From the NCBI GenBank assembly GCA_032209605.1, contig JASFXZ010000001.1:17502256-17566255 (forward strand): a DNA stretch of 64,000 nt, given 5' to 3'. The stretch is from Mactromeris polynyma (lineage: Eukaryota; Mollusca; Bivalvia; Venerida; Mactridae). Both the position numbers and the translations under genes were made by a program. Under the pieces are notes generated by a model, which saw nothing but the letters and a program-made list of their open reading frames with translations, had not been told where the DNA came from and did no database searches. Shown piece by piece: positions 1 to 11,929 of this stretch (position 1 is the first letter of the stretch; each line of letters opens with the position of its first letter).

Positions 1-308
1 TATGGTTTGTATTTTCAGTTTTATTGCTGTTGTTTTTGTTAATATTCCTTTTTCAAAACCTCGAATTTGTCCCTTACTAGTGACAACTACATTTCATATA
101 TAGTATGAAAAATATTGCTTGTAGTTGCCTTCTATGGTTCGAGTCACTATCTACTTTTTGTTCATATGCACATTCATATTGTCACATGTAACAATTGTAG
201 AAAGTCTTTCATTCATATAGTATAGTCTTACTTGTTTTATGTTTATACGGATTAGTTTCTATAATATACGATAACATTACAATTATGTTTGTGAGTTTGA
301 CAATTACT

Positions 309-463
309 TTCGACAATCGACATTCCAAAAATGGAAGGTCGAGCTGTGTACGACGTCGACAACCGACGTTAAAACTTTAAGGTCGAGCTCGTTCAAGATT
401 AAATGTCGATTGTACAACATCGCGCCCAGATCAACATTAAATGTTCGGATGTCGATTGTCGAA
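309..463. repeat. MITE-like inverted repeat
   Basis: An 18 bp arm at 309-326 (TTCGACAATCGACATTCC) is matched in inverted orientation at 447-463. The enclosed DNA is rich in further GTCGA-type words. Size and structure suggest a small non-autonomous element. No target duplication was identified. The rest of 1-800 shows no supportable gene. Confidence 0.4.
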
Positions 464-809
464 CGTTGATTTTTGATCCAATTTCACTCAGCCAATACAA
501 TACAAAATTTAATAGTACACCAAAAAACCAAGTAAAATCTGTTCGACATGCTTCATAGGGCAGTTTTGTGTGCAGATAATGTTTTTTATACACGTATTGT
601 ATCAATACGAAAACCTGCATTTGAGCAGTACGTGTATATCTTTGCACATCGTCCTCTTGGTGAAATGACTTGATCACACTTCCGATCTAGTTAAAGGGCA
701 TTTATTTACAACAAACAATGCAGTATATTGAATATACTAGGATTAAATATATACAGTATGTTAATCGAAAACATTCATAGCAACCATTGAAATGTGTATT
801 TACATTTAC

Positions 810-895
810 TTTATTTATAATTTCACAGAAAATACAACAAAAATGTCAAAAACAGAAAGTAGCCTGAAGGCATTATTCCAAACGACGCCAGCGCC
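810..895 (-). other. Candidate 3' UTR terminal exon of the first shematrin-like gene
   Basis: On the minus strand a splice acceptor (TATTTACAG) ends at 896, followed by short non-coding sequence and an AATAAA signal at 810-815. The donor would be a weak GTGATT two bases after the stop codon of the gene at 1256-1549. The second shematrin-like gene has the same arrangement with a better donor, which is the main support. An alternative polyadenylation signal at 1221-1226 would make this exon unnecessary. Confidence 0.35.
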
Positions 896-1255
896 CTGTA
901 AATATAAAAAATATAATAATTTGTTACAAACTCCAAAATAACAGGTAATAACAAATGCTGGCGTTAAAATCGGCAGAGAGTAAGCATTCAATTTGTTCTT
1001 ATGTCACTTTAGAAAAGGACACAAAATTACACGAGCATGTTCTTATAGCAAAGGTGTTTTCTTTCCAAATTGTTTTCATGTCACGTTAGAAAAGGACCAC
1101 ATTATTATACGAGTAGGTTCTACAATCGGTGTTTTTTTGTTTCTGTACAATACATTTAAAAACGAGAAAATACGTCAATGATCAGTCTAGATTTTATTTT
1201 TTTTGCATTTTGCATGAACTTTTATTACCTTAAAATAAGAACTTGTTAATCACTT

Positions 1256-1549
1256 TCAGCCAAGGTATGGAAATTTGCAGTATTTGCAACGTCTTAAGAA
1301 TTTTCCGTAACCACCGTATCCATGTCCGTAACCACCGAATCCTAGTCCGTAACCGCCGTATCCAAGTCCGTAACCGCCGTATCCAAGTCCATAACCACCG
1401 TATCTAAGTCTGTAGCCACCATAACCAAGTCCATAACCACCGTATCCAAGTCCGTAGCCAACATAACCACCGTAACTACCGTAACCTCCATAAGGCTTGA
1501 AGGCTGCACATGATGCAACAAGAAGTGCAAGAAAGATCCAGGTATTCAT
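1256..1549 (-). CDS. Shematrin-like Gly/Tyr-rich secreted protein A
   Basis: A 97-residue protein. It starts with a clear signal peptide (MNTWIFLALLVASCAA) and continues as a run of Gly-Tyr-Gly-Gly-Tyr-Gly-Leu type heptads. The tail is short, basic and cysteine-containing (RRCKYCKFPY). This layout is that of shematrins and related Gly-rich shell matrix proteins, which are secreted by the mantle and found in the organic framework of the shell; the role here is inferred from composition, not alignment. A splice acceptor (TCTCTTCAG) lies 17 bp upstream of the ATG, so the coding part sits in exon 2 behind a 5' UTR intron. The leader and signal peptide closely resemble those of the gene at 36144-36788. 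An alternative identity is another Gly-rich structural protein such as a byssal or periostracal protein. Confidence 0.85.
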   Translation of the reverse strand: MNTWIFLALLVASCAAFKPYGGYGSYGGYVGYGLGYGGYGLGYGGYRLRYGGYGLGYGGYGLGYGGYGLGFGGYGHGYGGYGKFLRRCKYCKFPYLG

Positions 1550-2035
1550 GGTGCTCCGATATATATCTGAAGAGAAAGTGTAAATATATCAATGAATCGC
1601 TTGACACAAAAAGTAAATTTCTCCAATCCCTCTCTTATCCGCTCTCTTAGCTTCTAGTACGTGGTTTCAAAATATACAAACAATAATGACTTAACTTCAA
1701 GTTACTGCATTTATTCTATCTTCGGTTTCTTTTCTCATTTTGCTACTGCTTAGCCACAATTAGTACTTTATTCTACAATAAGGTTTTGGAACGAAAACTG
1801 ACGAGCCCTGATGTAAGACTGAATATTTCGGTAATTGTACTTAACAATATTCTTGCGCATTAAATTCTTTTTTAACATTCCTTGTCCCAAAGTTATTTTG
1901 TTCGTCAAACCTTCCTTTATAGATACACCACTTTCATACATATTCTCTGATAGTTTACAGGGAAATTTAGCAATCGTTTATGTGTCTAAAATGTTAACTT
2001 ATGTTTTACAGTACTTCTTACAAAAAACAACTCAC

Positions 2036-2102
2036 CTTGCTGCAGCTTGGAAGTGAAGACTTCGGAAGTGACTGTTGTATATGACTTCAATCTCCTTATA
2101 TA
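2036..2102 (-). promoter_or_regulatory. Core promoter and non-coding exon 1 of shematrin-like gene A
   Basis: Reading the minus strand, a TATA box (TATATAAGGAGA, 2091-2102) is followed about 30 bp downstream by a short non-coding exon ending AGCAAG at 2036, then a good donor (GTGAGT). The matching acceptor is at 1567-1568. Transcription start is expected near 2070. The TATA box and 5' UTR intron parallel those of the second shematrin-like gene. Confidence 0.6.
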
Positions 2103-2109
2103 GTCAATT

Positions 2110-3050
2110 ATCCAACCACAGGAAAATTGATTGTATCATTGTGGTATACATCCATTAATATAACTATGGAAACACTATTTGAATATTAATGAAATTAGAT
2201 AATTTGATGAATGGATTAAACCACATTGCTTACTTGTATTGACATCGATACATGAAAACTGTACATTTACAATGTACATCTAAAATAATAAGTAAGAAAA
2301 CTTGCGACAGTGATTAGATAATCGTGGTGTTATGATTATAATTAGTCACATAATTTACAATGCACGACTTGTTTTATTGATGATGGTATAATTTGTTAAT
2401 TGCCTACGTGAATGTTACATTTACGTTTCAACAATTTGAAGACATGCAATCATCGTTTGTAAATCAAACAAACGTCGTAGAATGGAGGAGTAAAGACAGA
2501 CTATATGAACTTTTTAAAACAAATTGCTAATTTGTGAGTGAATTATTTTTCTAATTTAAAAAAAATCTTTAGGGTCGTCAGCCCTTTTGAGGACATGTCG
2601 GATAACAATAATGACACATTTTTTCTCGCCTTATTGAAGTCTTTTGATGAGGACGCTTGTGATATTGAAACTTTCTGCATACAAGGGATTGATCACTGTT
2701 TCATATCCCTGCCCACGTCCACTTCTATAGTCACCTGCAAGGCGCTACTTATCACTGTTGATGAGGGCTTTTTAGTCTACATACGTACACAATAGCAAGT
2801 TTGAAATAAAATTCAAAGTTAAACAAATGGTACTCGAATTTACTAGATTTAGACACAATTGAGATGAGAGGACAAAGCATTACTCATTGAGTGTATATGT
2901 GCAATGACCACGGTTCCCTGCATAAAGTTTACCGTTGTATATGAGTTAGGAATATGTACGCATTTTATCCACTGTTCACCAATCATCATTCTTTTTCTGT
3001 TATTTCATCAGAAATTTTCTTGAACAATTCAATTAACGCGTTGATCTACT
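2110..3050. other. Intergenic, nothing supported
   Basis: AT-rich sequence. An 85-codon open frame at 2538-2795 lacks recognisable domains, and its DNA has short internal echoes (GATGAGG words), so I do not call it a gene. Confidence 0.4.
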
Positions 3051-3059
3051 GATCATATA

Positions 3060-3245
3060 AACATACAAGAGAGAGAATAAGTAGCTACAGGGAACGCCAC
3101 ATACATAAGACAGTGCCTCCCCCGGCAGAACTCCGGGAAAACAAATTTCCAAAAAAGCAGAAGGCACTTGAGGAGGTTAAAGGGTACATACGTTAAGGAA
3201 TAGAGGCACAAGGAATGGACTGGCAGACCATAATGAATAGCTAGG
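3060..3245 (-). repeat. Dispersed repeat family Y, copy 1
   Basis: Shares a block reading, on its plus sense, GGAGGCACTGTCTTATGTAT then GTGGCGTTCCCTGTAGCTAC with copies near 43560, 52590, 59150 and 61895. It carries no intact protein frame. Copies occur in both orientations, which fits a dispersed mobile repeat. Family identity unknown. Confidence 0.6.
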
Positions 3246-3259
3246 AGAATCAAAGTGGA

Positions 3260-5520
3260 CAGTGAAGAAAGGGGGATTAAAAGAAATCATTTTACTTTGC
3301 ATTTTAGCAGCAGGGTTACACTGAGCACTGAGCCTCTGTAACTCACTTAATGCCATTTGTAAAAACAACCTTTATGTTTGAGTGTGAATTTGAAATTTGA
3401 AAGTTAGTTAAAATTATGACAATTAAACACTAAACATTCTTTACTGAAGACTTTACACTCATTATCAGACTATTGCTTCAATCTCAAAGAAAATTACGTG
3501 TATCACAGATAATTGATGATCAAATTCGCACACTCTAATTGGTTAATCTCGGACACTTTTTGTCTTTGGAACTGAAAGATAGCTGAAACAAAGTGTAATA
3601 ACGTTACCTTAATTAACGTTGATGCTTTCATAACACTATTGTTGTAAGCGAACATGTTACAACTGGTGAATAATTTTAGATTTTCGGTGGGGAACGGATC
3701 TAACAATCTGAGTGTTCGAGGTGACTGGAGTAAAGTATTTTCGTTTTTATATACAATTAAACCTTTATTGAGTGCTGAGTCTTGTGAACGTATTTTTTTA
3801 ATTTGGTGTTGATTTCAGATTTGAGGGTATGAATTGATTATATATATAGCCTGTCCATATTATTCTCAGCACTCAACACGAATAGCTTACACCTGGGACT
3901 AATATATTGGTCCCGGCTTACACTCAATTTAAGATTTAGACTTGAACATCTCCGAGAAAGTGTAACAAATACAACTACTCAACACGGTGCTTATCTTTAC
4001 GTTGTAACGGGAGACATCTAAGTGGGAGATTGCAAACTCATCACAAACGGTACTTCCCTTGGCGTTTAGAGATAAATTTTGTCATTTCTGGTCACGAACG
4101 TGATTTTGAGTAGTGCTGAATTGTTTTGTATGTGAGAACTGGCACTAGTATAGGTCCCAGATGAGAAATAAGTGGCATGGCTAGCTAGCTATATATTTAT
4201 CCTGAATGTGCAACCCACCCAGTGATACATTGATCACTGATGTCTGGTACCGGACCTACCAGTCCTTATACGACCATTGTAATGTTGTGCGTATTCAATG
4301 GAGCTACACATACCATTTCTACGACTCTTGTATGTCACGGCCAATGGTTCGGATCCGCAGCAATCCGCAATTTGATAATTGGATACTGGTTCCGTGTTGG
4401 CAAAGGATCAACTTAATCACTTTGGTCTGAGAAAAATTCACATTAGATAGATAAATAGATTTATTTCAGTATTAGATGATAATAATAAACTTGGTAATAA
4501 GAACAATATGTTTCATTAAAAACACATATGAGTTATGAAAACCATGCCATGGGTTATGGAATTCTATTGTAAAAAGAACAAGTAAAATGTTCTGAGGTTT
4601 CAGCTACTCTGGTGAATCATTAACTATCTTCCAAATTGAAACGAATCAAATGCCATTCAGCAAGTTATACATGTTGTGTAAATTACTGACTGACTCAATT
4701 TCTATTGAAATTATCTTGTTTTAATTACTTTTCAGTTGAACTGAGGTTGATATCTGTCACAAATCACCTTCAAGCAATACTTAGCGAACTTTTGTTTAAA
4801 TAGCGTGCGAGTGTTCAAAACTCTTTTTCACTTGTTAGCATTATTTTATATTGTTGTTCTTCTATCTCAGTTTTATTGCTTAAAGTTTATGTTAAATGGT
4901 TCATTTTGTAAGCAGAATGTGATTGGGTACAGAGCAATACTCTCTAGCTTATAGTTCCAACAAGGAACGGTGTAATACATGTGTAACTGTTTACGACATT
5001 GCAAAACTATTTTAAGTCCTTGTATGGATCGGAAACAGAAATCGGCGCCGTATTCGTATAAATGAAGAGAAATTGTATGAAATAGGCGATACTCATCAGT
5101 TGAACAGTGGACGTCGGTTTTGACATGTTGCAGATTTTATGTGATTTTGTTGAGACTGTTTGTGTTTTCGGACATATATGGCAGGTTGGAATAGTTAGAA
5201 TGACTTTTTTATGTAGATAGACATCTTAGCGTTGCAGATATGTTTGGGTTTGGTGATTTTTTCTGGTAAAGTTGATGAAATGTTTTGAAAATAAAAAGAC
5301 GTATCAAGAGGTTGTTGTTTACCCTTATTCTTATTATAGTAAATAGGCCATATAGAACATTAAAATAGTTTGTTACAAGTACCTGTGATAGAGATTATTA
5401 CACGATTACCGCAAAATGGCGAGTTTGACTAGCACAGTTTGATATTATCGGGAGTGTGTTATGAGTTAACGTAATTCGTACCAAGATATTTTAAACATTT
5501 AGCCAGAACTGTTAGTGACT
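3260..5520. other. Intergenic, nothing supported
   Basis: AT-rich DNA with many stops in all frames. No splice-supported exon, RNA gene or clear repeat was seen. The 74-codon open frame at 4206-4430 shows no domain or signal peptide. Confidence 0.4.
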
Positions 5521-5567
5521 ACAAAACTGAGATATAACAGAGACAAATAGTGTTCATGCAGGAACAG

Positions 5568-5655
5568 TTTATTCAAACTATATGACAAGAAAATATTTAA
5601 AGAAAATGTTTACAAAATCATCGTCCGTAGAGCAGTCCGAGTCGACACAAGTGAC
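5568..5655 (-). other. 3' UTR terminal exon of shematrin-like gene B
   Basis: The upstream exon ends at 5972 with donor GTAATT only four bases after the TGA stop. A TATTTACAG acceptor ends at 5656 and an AATAAA signal lies at 5568-5573. The intron is therefore wholly in the 3' UTR, very close to the stop codon. Confidence 0.5.
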
Positions 5656-5975
5656 CTGTAAATACAGAGAACATAGAATATTAAAAAAAAGACAGTAGAT
5701 CTATATGAAAAAGTTAGCGATGTATCTAATAAAAATTCATTTAATTCTGTATCAACAATGTGAAAGTTTGCAATTGGTCAACGATAAAACAACATTCATG
5801 TAAACTGAAAATTACATAACATAATTTGTGGTCAGACAATTGTTGTACAACTTGCTACATGTTTCTTACCATTAATGAAAATAATTGATCGTAGATCAGT
5901 ATTAAATTCGAACATCTATGTCGGATTTGTAACCGGACACTATTTGTACAAAATACTATATGCTCAATTACCTTA

Positions 5976-6518
5976 TCAATAATGGCGTTTATAGTATGGG
6001 TATTTGCATTTCCTGCAGAAAGGTCTTTTCCAGGGGTAGAAGCCACCAAAACCTCCGCCAAAACCACCCATTCCAGAACCTCCTCCAAAACCACCCATTC
6101 CAGAACCTCCTCCAAAACCACCCATTCCAGAACCTCCTCCAAAACCACCCATTCCAGAACCTCCTCCAAAACCACCCATTCCAAAACCTCCTCCAATCCC
6201 ACCGCCGAAACCACCACCATATCCACCATGGCCACCACCATATCCACCATAGCTACCACCATAGCTACCGCCATGGCCGCCATAACTACGTCCATAACCA
6301 CCAGAGCCGCCATAACCACCAGAGCTGACACCATAACCACCATAGCCGCTGTAGCCGCTACTACCGGAGCCGCCAGAGCCGCTACTACCATAGCCGCTAC
6401 TACCATATCCGCTACTACCATAGCCGCTACTTCCATAGCCGCTACTTCCATAGCCGCCATATCTAGGATGAGCGACAGCCGCGGCTACCAAGAGTGCGAT
6501 TACAAATAGAGTATTCAT
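5976..6518 (-). CDS. Shematrin-like Gly-rich secreted protein B
   Basis: A protein of 180 residues. The start is the ATG at 6518, not an in-frame ATG 12 bases upstream: a splice acceptor (GATTGCAG) ends at 6525 and would remove the earlier one. The signal peptide is MNTLFVIALLVAAAVA. Next come about six Ser-Ser-Gly-Tyr-Gly units, a mixed Gly/Ser/Tyr region, and five near-identical 33 bp units encoding an 11-residue Gly-Phe-Gly-Gly-Gly-Ser-Gly-Met motif. The tail is basic (PFCRKCKYPYYKRHY) and resembles the CKYCKFPY tail of gene A. Known shematrins combine a signal peptide, Gly/Tyr repeats and a basic C-terminus and are framework proteins of shell. Function is inferred by resemblance. Confidence 0.85.
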   Translation of the reverse strand: MNTLFVIALLVAAAVAHPRYGGYGSSGYGSSGYGSSGYGSSGYGSSGSGGSGSSGYSGYGGYGVSSGGYGGSGGYGRSYGGHGGSYGGSYGGYGGGHGGYGGGFGGGIGGGFGMGGFGGGSGMGGFGGGSGMGGFGGGSGMGGFGGGSGMGGFGGGFGGFYPWKRPFCRKCKYPYYKRHY

Positions 6519-6867
6519 GGTTACCTGCAATCATATAACAATGAATTTGCAAATTTAATTCGCCTTTGATATTTAGCTGACTCATTTGATAGTTAAGTTT
6601 AAGATAGTATTACTCCTAAACTTTTGGTAAAATCCGTTAATCTAATTTGTATGAATATGTTTTGCTCTTGATGTATATTGAATGATAATAAATTATCTAT
6701 CTTTCTACAGTAGTCGCAAAATGATACAAATCTACATAAATGATAAAAACATGTCTTTTGTGGAGAGAAAGTTCTATGTATATATATTATTCACTTTACA
6801 GACCAGAATACATTTATTTCCACATTAAAATGTACATACTCTGCCACTTATTGATAAAATACGTTAT

Positions 6868-6935
6868 CACAAACCCGTGCATGTTTCTACGATGTCATAA
6901 TAATCATATGGCGGAGCGTGCATATAGATCTAATA
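6868..6935. repeat. Short dispersed repeat, copy 1
   Basis: The run CCCGTGCATGT followed by TCTAC and CATAA-AATC-TATGGC recurs at 8614-8675 with few changes. This copy lies in the 5' UTR intron of shematrin-like gene B (6524-8137). The rest of that intron holds no other supported feature. Confidence 0.45.
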
Positions 6936-8136
6936 TGCAAATGAGCGGAAAACCCTTAATGAAATCCCTACGCTTCTTGTTTACATTAAACAAAATTAGT
7001 AATGATAAAAATATCCAATTAGCCAACTTTTGATGCATTATGAATAAATAAGAATGCTCACGAGCACTGTTCCAAAAATTAATACGATAACATTCTTCAA
7101 TTTCCTCTCTTTCATTTAGTGTAAAAATATTTATTCTAACAAAATATCTTCTTGCTTTCAGTTTGATTTTAGAAGTATCACATTTTATTGCATAAAACAT
7201 AAAAATCCGCAAAATTGTCCATTTCCAAAAGTTTAGGGCTAATAAATTATCTTGGTTAAATAAACAATATCATGGTGTTTTCATAATTTTAAATAATTAA
7301 TTGCTTCTTGCTTCCATTCTTTGTTAAAGTTAGTTATGTCCAAAAATAAATCTCGATTTTCTTTCGTTCAATTATCGTCTGTTGTGTTGCTGTTGTTGTA
7401 ACTACAGTATGATCAGCAGCAAAGAATACATAAGTAGACGCTATGCTTCCTTTAGTACACAATGTCATATACCTAAATTCCGACAAAGAAGTTGAGATTT
7501 GCTATACATTTCTCAGTCAGAGTTCGCGAATTTATTCAAAATGTTAAACTGTGCTAAGACAATTAAAAATTACATTGCTAAGTTCAGTACAAGGTTGAGT
7601 CACGACGAGCGATATTACGCAATCATTTTTTCTCTAATTAATTCGCCAATGCAAAACATGTTTTCTAAAAAAAATTCGTATTCATTTTCATATTCAGAAG
7701 ATGTGTTAAACATATGTTCAGATGTATTCGTTAGTGACTAAAGAAATTGAGAAAAAAAACGGAACTCTTTGTAATATAATCTAAGTGAAGCATACAATTT
7801 ATTTTCACTATATAAACTATGTACATATAGTTGTAAGTCACATAACTTAACACATCAAATTATTGTTCTTTTCCATTACTTGAAAGGTGTTGATTTTATG
7901 TTTTGATTTGTTACAATCTCGTAACTTTTAAAGAATATTTAGTTTTTATTGTTTAATAATAATTAATTTAGTCAATGCATGCCAGTTTTACTGCAAAATA
8001 CGATATTCTGATATCAGTTATGGTCATTTTTTAAGAATTTTACTTAAATGTTTCAGATATCTTTTAATTTTCCATCTAAATATCTAAATAATTAACCTAA
8101 GCTGAAATGAACAGTTGAAGTATACTTGTATCTTAC

Positions 8137-8194
8137 CTTGGTATGGTTGTTCCAAGCTTGTAATGTTTCACCGACTCACCTGCTCGTATTTATA
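8137..8194 (-). promoter_or_regulatory. Core promoter and non-coding exon 1 of shematrin-like gene B
   Basis: A TATA box (GGTATAAATACGAG on the minus strand, core 8187-8194) precedes a short leader ending ACCAAG at 8137 with donor GTAAGA. The first intron runs to the acceptor ending at 6525. Transcription start is predicted near 8160. Confidence 0.6.
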
Positions 8195-8503
8195 CCCTCT
8201 GGGACCGTCATGCAGTGATAAAAAATTATAATATATCTATGAAAATAGTTTTATATCGCTCATCTATTTTCAGTTGTCATAAATTATGATTGCAGAGTTA
8301 TGTTTTTTACATAATCAGTTATACTAATCCGTTAAGACTTCACTAGAGCAATATAAAGTAAAAAAATGACTGGTACAAAATGTGTGATGAATTGACTGGT
8401 ACGCTTTATAACACTTGGCAAATATAACATTTGATAGTATTTTTTATCTCCTGTTATGGTTATTGTTCAATATAATGACCTGATGTTCTAAATTGTAATG
8501 GAA

Positions 8504-8521
8504 GGGGGGGGGGGGGGGGGG
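8504..8521 (+). repeat. Poly-G tract
   Basis: An uninterrupted run of about 18 G in an AT-rich setting. Such homopolymers are length-unstable and often mis-sequenced. Confidence 0.9.
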
Positions 8522-8613
8522 CAACAGTGTAAATGGTTGCACGCTAAGATGAGCAGTATCTAGAGCAGTGCGTATACATGTACTATACACGGAGGTATAC
8601 TTAGTTTTCACAT

Positions 8614-8675
8614 ACCCGTGCATGTCTCTACAATGCCATAACAATCGTATGGCACAGTGTGCATTTAATATATAA
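8614..8675. repeat. Short dispersed repeat, copy 2
   Basis: Second copy of the CCCGTGCATGT-type repeat seen at 6868-6935. It directly abuts the inverted-repeat element that starts at 8680. Confidence 0.45.
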
Positions 8676-8679
8676 ATAG

Positions 8680-8812
8680 CAGATGGCTTCCTGTATGACA
8701 GCTAGTATATATTGTCAACATGAGGGAAATACTATTATTCGAGGCAAAGCCGAGTGTAACAGTATTTTCTTGAATGTTGACAATATGTACTGTCACACTG
8801 GGAAGCCATCTG
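8680..8812. mobile_element. 133 bp MITE with about 38 bp imperfect terminal inverted repeats
   Basis: The left end begins CAGATGGCTTCC and continues through TATATTGTCAACA. The right end reads the same on the other strand (CAGATGGCTTCCCAGTGTGA). The centre has no coding capacity. No clear target duplication was found, so the superfamily is left open. Confidence 0.65.
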
Positions 8813-8829
8813 ATGTCTGTTTTATTATA

Positions 8830-9560
8830 TCGAACAAATATAAGTGAAAAAAGTCAACACTACTAACTGTTTTTTTACAGTTGCCGTCATTTTGTCGTTT
8901 GGAATAATTGCAAGCCCCGGAAGTTACTGATTTACAATGCATTTCAATAAGCGTTTACCATCATGAATTTGGGAAACCCAAATTGTCTATTTTTAGCCAT
9001 GTGATAGTATACTATAACCCGGTGAAAAACGTACTGTCAGGGTAATAGTACGGAATGACGCATAACGAGTATATAGAAATTAAACACTACAAAGTCATGA
9101 GGTATATTAATATGTTATATTTTGTATAAAAGTAACAAAAACATATGGTAGTGCAACAAATGTTCCTAATTTAAAATGCAATTTCTTTTGCGTATTGTAT
9201 TATCACCCGACCGCTGTTAACAGGTTGCATGATAGATCATACCAATCTTAATTTTTTTTCATTTGGAATTTTACAGGATATACATTTGCATGTTGTTTTT
9301 GCATTCTTGAACATATCAATCTCTTATGTTTTGCATTTAATATTTTGGCAGATATATATTTTTTGTCAATTGAATGCATTTATTTTAGTTAATGCATCGT
9401 TGAACGAATTGATCAAAAATTCACCACGTGTACTACATCTGGAGATAAATCGTTTTCGCGATGATTCCGCGTAATTTTAAGGTTAAAGTATAAAAAAATG
9501 CTTTAATACTGAATGCAAGCATTTTTTAATATATAGAGTTGGTCCCAACCTATATCGTAT
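8830..9560. other. Intergenic, nothing supported
   Basis: AT-rich. An 81-codon hydrophobic-looking frame at 9229-9474 is biased by T-rich DNA and lacks splice or domain support. Confidence 0.4.
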
Positions 9561-9561
9561 A

Positions 9562-9735
9562 CGGTCGGACCTCGTTTATTCGACAATCTTTTATCCGAAT
9601 ACATGGTATCATCCGAACTTAATATCAGGTCCCGATGTATATTCTTAGTCACGTCGAATTGAAATGGGCTATTTGAAACCATGTATTATTCGAAATTTTG
9701 GACCCGGTGATTTCGAATGAACGATGTCGGACAAT
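9562..9735. mobile_element. Pogo-like MITE family P1, copy 1
   Basis: Begins CGGTCGGACCTCGTTTATTC after a TA and ends with a degenerate inverted copy. The internal words ATCCGAA and CCATGTATTATTCGAA are shared with copies at 10002 and 52957. The CAGT/C-GGACCTCG end and TA flank resemble pogo/Tigger-type Tc1-mariner ends. Non-autonomous. Confidence 0.7.
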
Positions 9736-10001
9736 ACCTATATAGAAATAATTTGAAACAGGTCCATTGTCTCCATTCCCTAACCGTTAGGGGCGGGCGT
9801 CATGCACCCCTCTTAATCCGAAGCCATTGTCTTAGCACGAACAATTTATAGAACACGCTCTCAAATATAAAGCCGTTATGATTCCGACAATGTTAACCTG
9901 GCACCTGGCGGACTGATAAGTTAGCTCAGACGGTACTGGTAAATATTCTTACAAGTCTTTAGCTCATCATCGGCGAAATACCATGAGCGGATTTCAATAT
10001 A

Positions 10002-10178
10002 CAGTCGGGCCTCGTTTATTAGACCTCCTTCTATTCGAAAACTCGGTATCATCCGAATAAAATATCAGTTCCCGGTGTATATTATAACGCACGTCGAATT
10101 GAAATGTGCTGGTCGAAACCATGTATTATTCGAAATAAAATTTTGGACAAGACGACTTCGAATGAACGATGTCCGACT
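10002..10178. mobile_element. Pogo-like MITE family P1, copy 2
   Basis: Starts CAGTCGGGCCTCGTTTATTA after TA and ends with the inverted match (AATGAACGATGTCCGACT) followed by ATATA. It lies 270 bp from copy 1 in the same orientation, with the same internal sequence. Short open frames on both strands here are by-products of the repeat. Confidence 0.75.
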
Positions 10179-10654
10179 ATATACATGTGTTAAAAGCACG
10201 CACCCACTCGACGAGAACGGCGGTTGTGCCCGAGAACTGTCGAATATTAACCAGCGCAAGTTGAGAGACGGTCGATTCTAACCTTGTTTTCTCAATAAAT
10301 ATATAAATAATCGTTATAACACAGTGCGGCGTTATTATTAATCGACTTAATTATGACAGGTCGCATAATGAAAATGAATTGGGAAATATTAATACAACAA
10401 AAAGCAGCATATTTATGCACCTTTCTCTTTCTATATCTTTTTTACTTTATTCTATCAACAAAACATTTCAATATTATTAAGTGTCATTAGTCATATTTAT
10501 TGCCTAATTGTACGTAAAATTAGAACAAAAATACAAAGCCAAATTGCAGAGTGCAAAACACACCAATGAAATTCATATTAATTTTATAGTTTAGAATATA
10601 ATTAAATTTCACAATAAAGGACATAAATCGACATGATATCGTTCTCATAAAAAA

Positions 10655-11925
10655 CAAGAGGGCCATCATGGCCCGGAATCGCTCACCTGAGCGCATGCAA
10701 TGTTTGGTACTATGGTGTCTTTGTAGAAGTAAAGATTCTCACAAAGATAACGAACCTTTTGATTTCCAGCATGTTAAGCATATCACTATGATGTATACAA
10801 ATCGGGAAAGTGATTCGCCCCCTAACAGCCATGTATTTTGAGTGAACAATCTTGGTAGACGGTTACCTAAGGAACATTTTGGTGAGAATATTTCAAAATT
10901 GGACCTGTAGCTTTTTCCACTAAGTACATATAGGAAAAGTAACTCCGCCCCCTGGCAGCTATGTTTTTGACGAAATCAAATAATTTGAAAAATCTTGATA
11001 GAAGATCACCTAACACAATTCAAGTGCAATTATATCGAAATTGGGCATGTAGGTTTTGATAAGAAGATTCTTTAAGTTTCAACTATAAAACATATATGAA
11101 AAGTGACTCCGTTCCTAGTGGTCTTGTTTTTTGACGAATCCAAATAATTTGACCAATCTTGGTAGACGGTCATACAAGGTGAAATTGTATCAGAATTAGG
11201 CCTGGAGTTTTTGAAAAGAAGATTCCACTATATACATATAGGAATAATGGATCCTCGCTCTGGCGGTCATGTTTTTTAACAAATCATAACATTTGAACGA
11301 TCTTGGGTAGAGGGTCACTTTATGAACATTTGTGTGAAATTATGTTGGTCATCATATTTTAACAAGAAGATTTTTAAAGTTTCCACAATATACATAATTA
11401 TATAGGAAAAATGTTTTTTGACGAATCCATAATATTTGAACAATTTTGGTAAAGGGTTACATAAGGAGTATTTGTATGAAGTTATATCAAAATCGGGTCG
11501 ATAGTTTTTGACAAGAAGATTGTTTAAGTTTCCATTATATACATATAGGAAAAGGGGCTCCGCTACCTGGTGGCCATTGTTTTTGACGAATCCAAACCCC
11601 TTGTTGTAGTTTTGAAGAGTGTCAACCTAGTAATCATTCGATTAAAGTTTGCGAAAATCCGCGAGGTGGTTTCAGAGGAGAAATTTTTAGAAGCAAAACA
11701 AGTCGACCATTTTGTTGTTGTTGTTGCTTTTGATCAATCACGACGCCGTGTTGTAGTTTTGTAGAGTTTCGCCACATTAAGCTTCCAAACATGTTTCATA
11801 AAATTCTGCCTTGTGGTTTCAGAGGCGATGTTTTTAATCGTGTGTTGACGGACGTACGGACGGACGGACAGCCGAAGACCAATCAGAAAAGCTCACCTTC
11901 GTGCTCAGACGAGCTAAGAAATTAA
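10655..11925. repeat. Degenerate tandem repeat, about 155 bp units, of a type common in bivalves
   Basis: The left edge has a hairpin (GAGGGCCATCATGGCCC) followed by GGAATCGCTCACCTGAG. About seven diverged units follow, each with GACTCCG-CCTGG-GGCCATGTTTTTTGACGAATC, TTTGAACAATCTTGGTAGA, and AAGAAGATT-TTAAAGTTTCC-TATATACATATAGGAAAA. The right edge has GGACGGACGGACAGCCG and AGCTCACCT. The inter-unit variation suggests an old array. From memory this edge sequence is widespread in bivalve genomes; I cannot confirm a family name. Confidence 0.6.
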
Positions 11926-11929
11926 AAAA

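Noticed and set aside
5855..6509. Alternative frames through shematrin-like gene B
   Set aside because: Repeat-derived shadows without signal peptide; only the Gly-rich frame has one.
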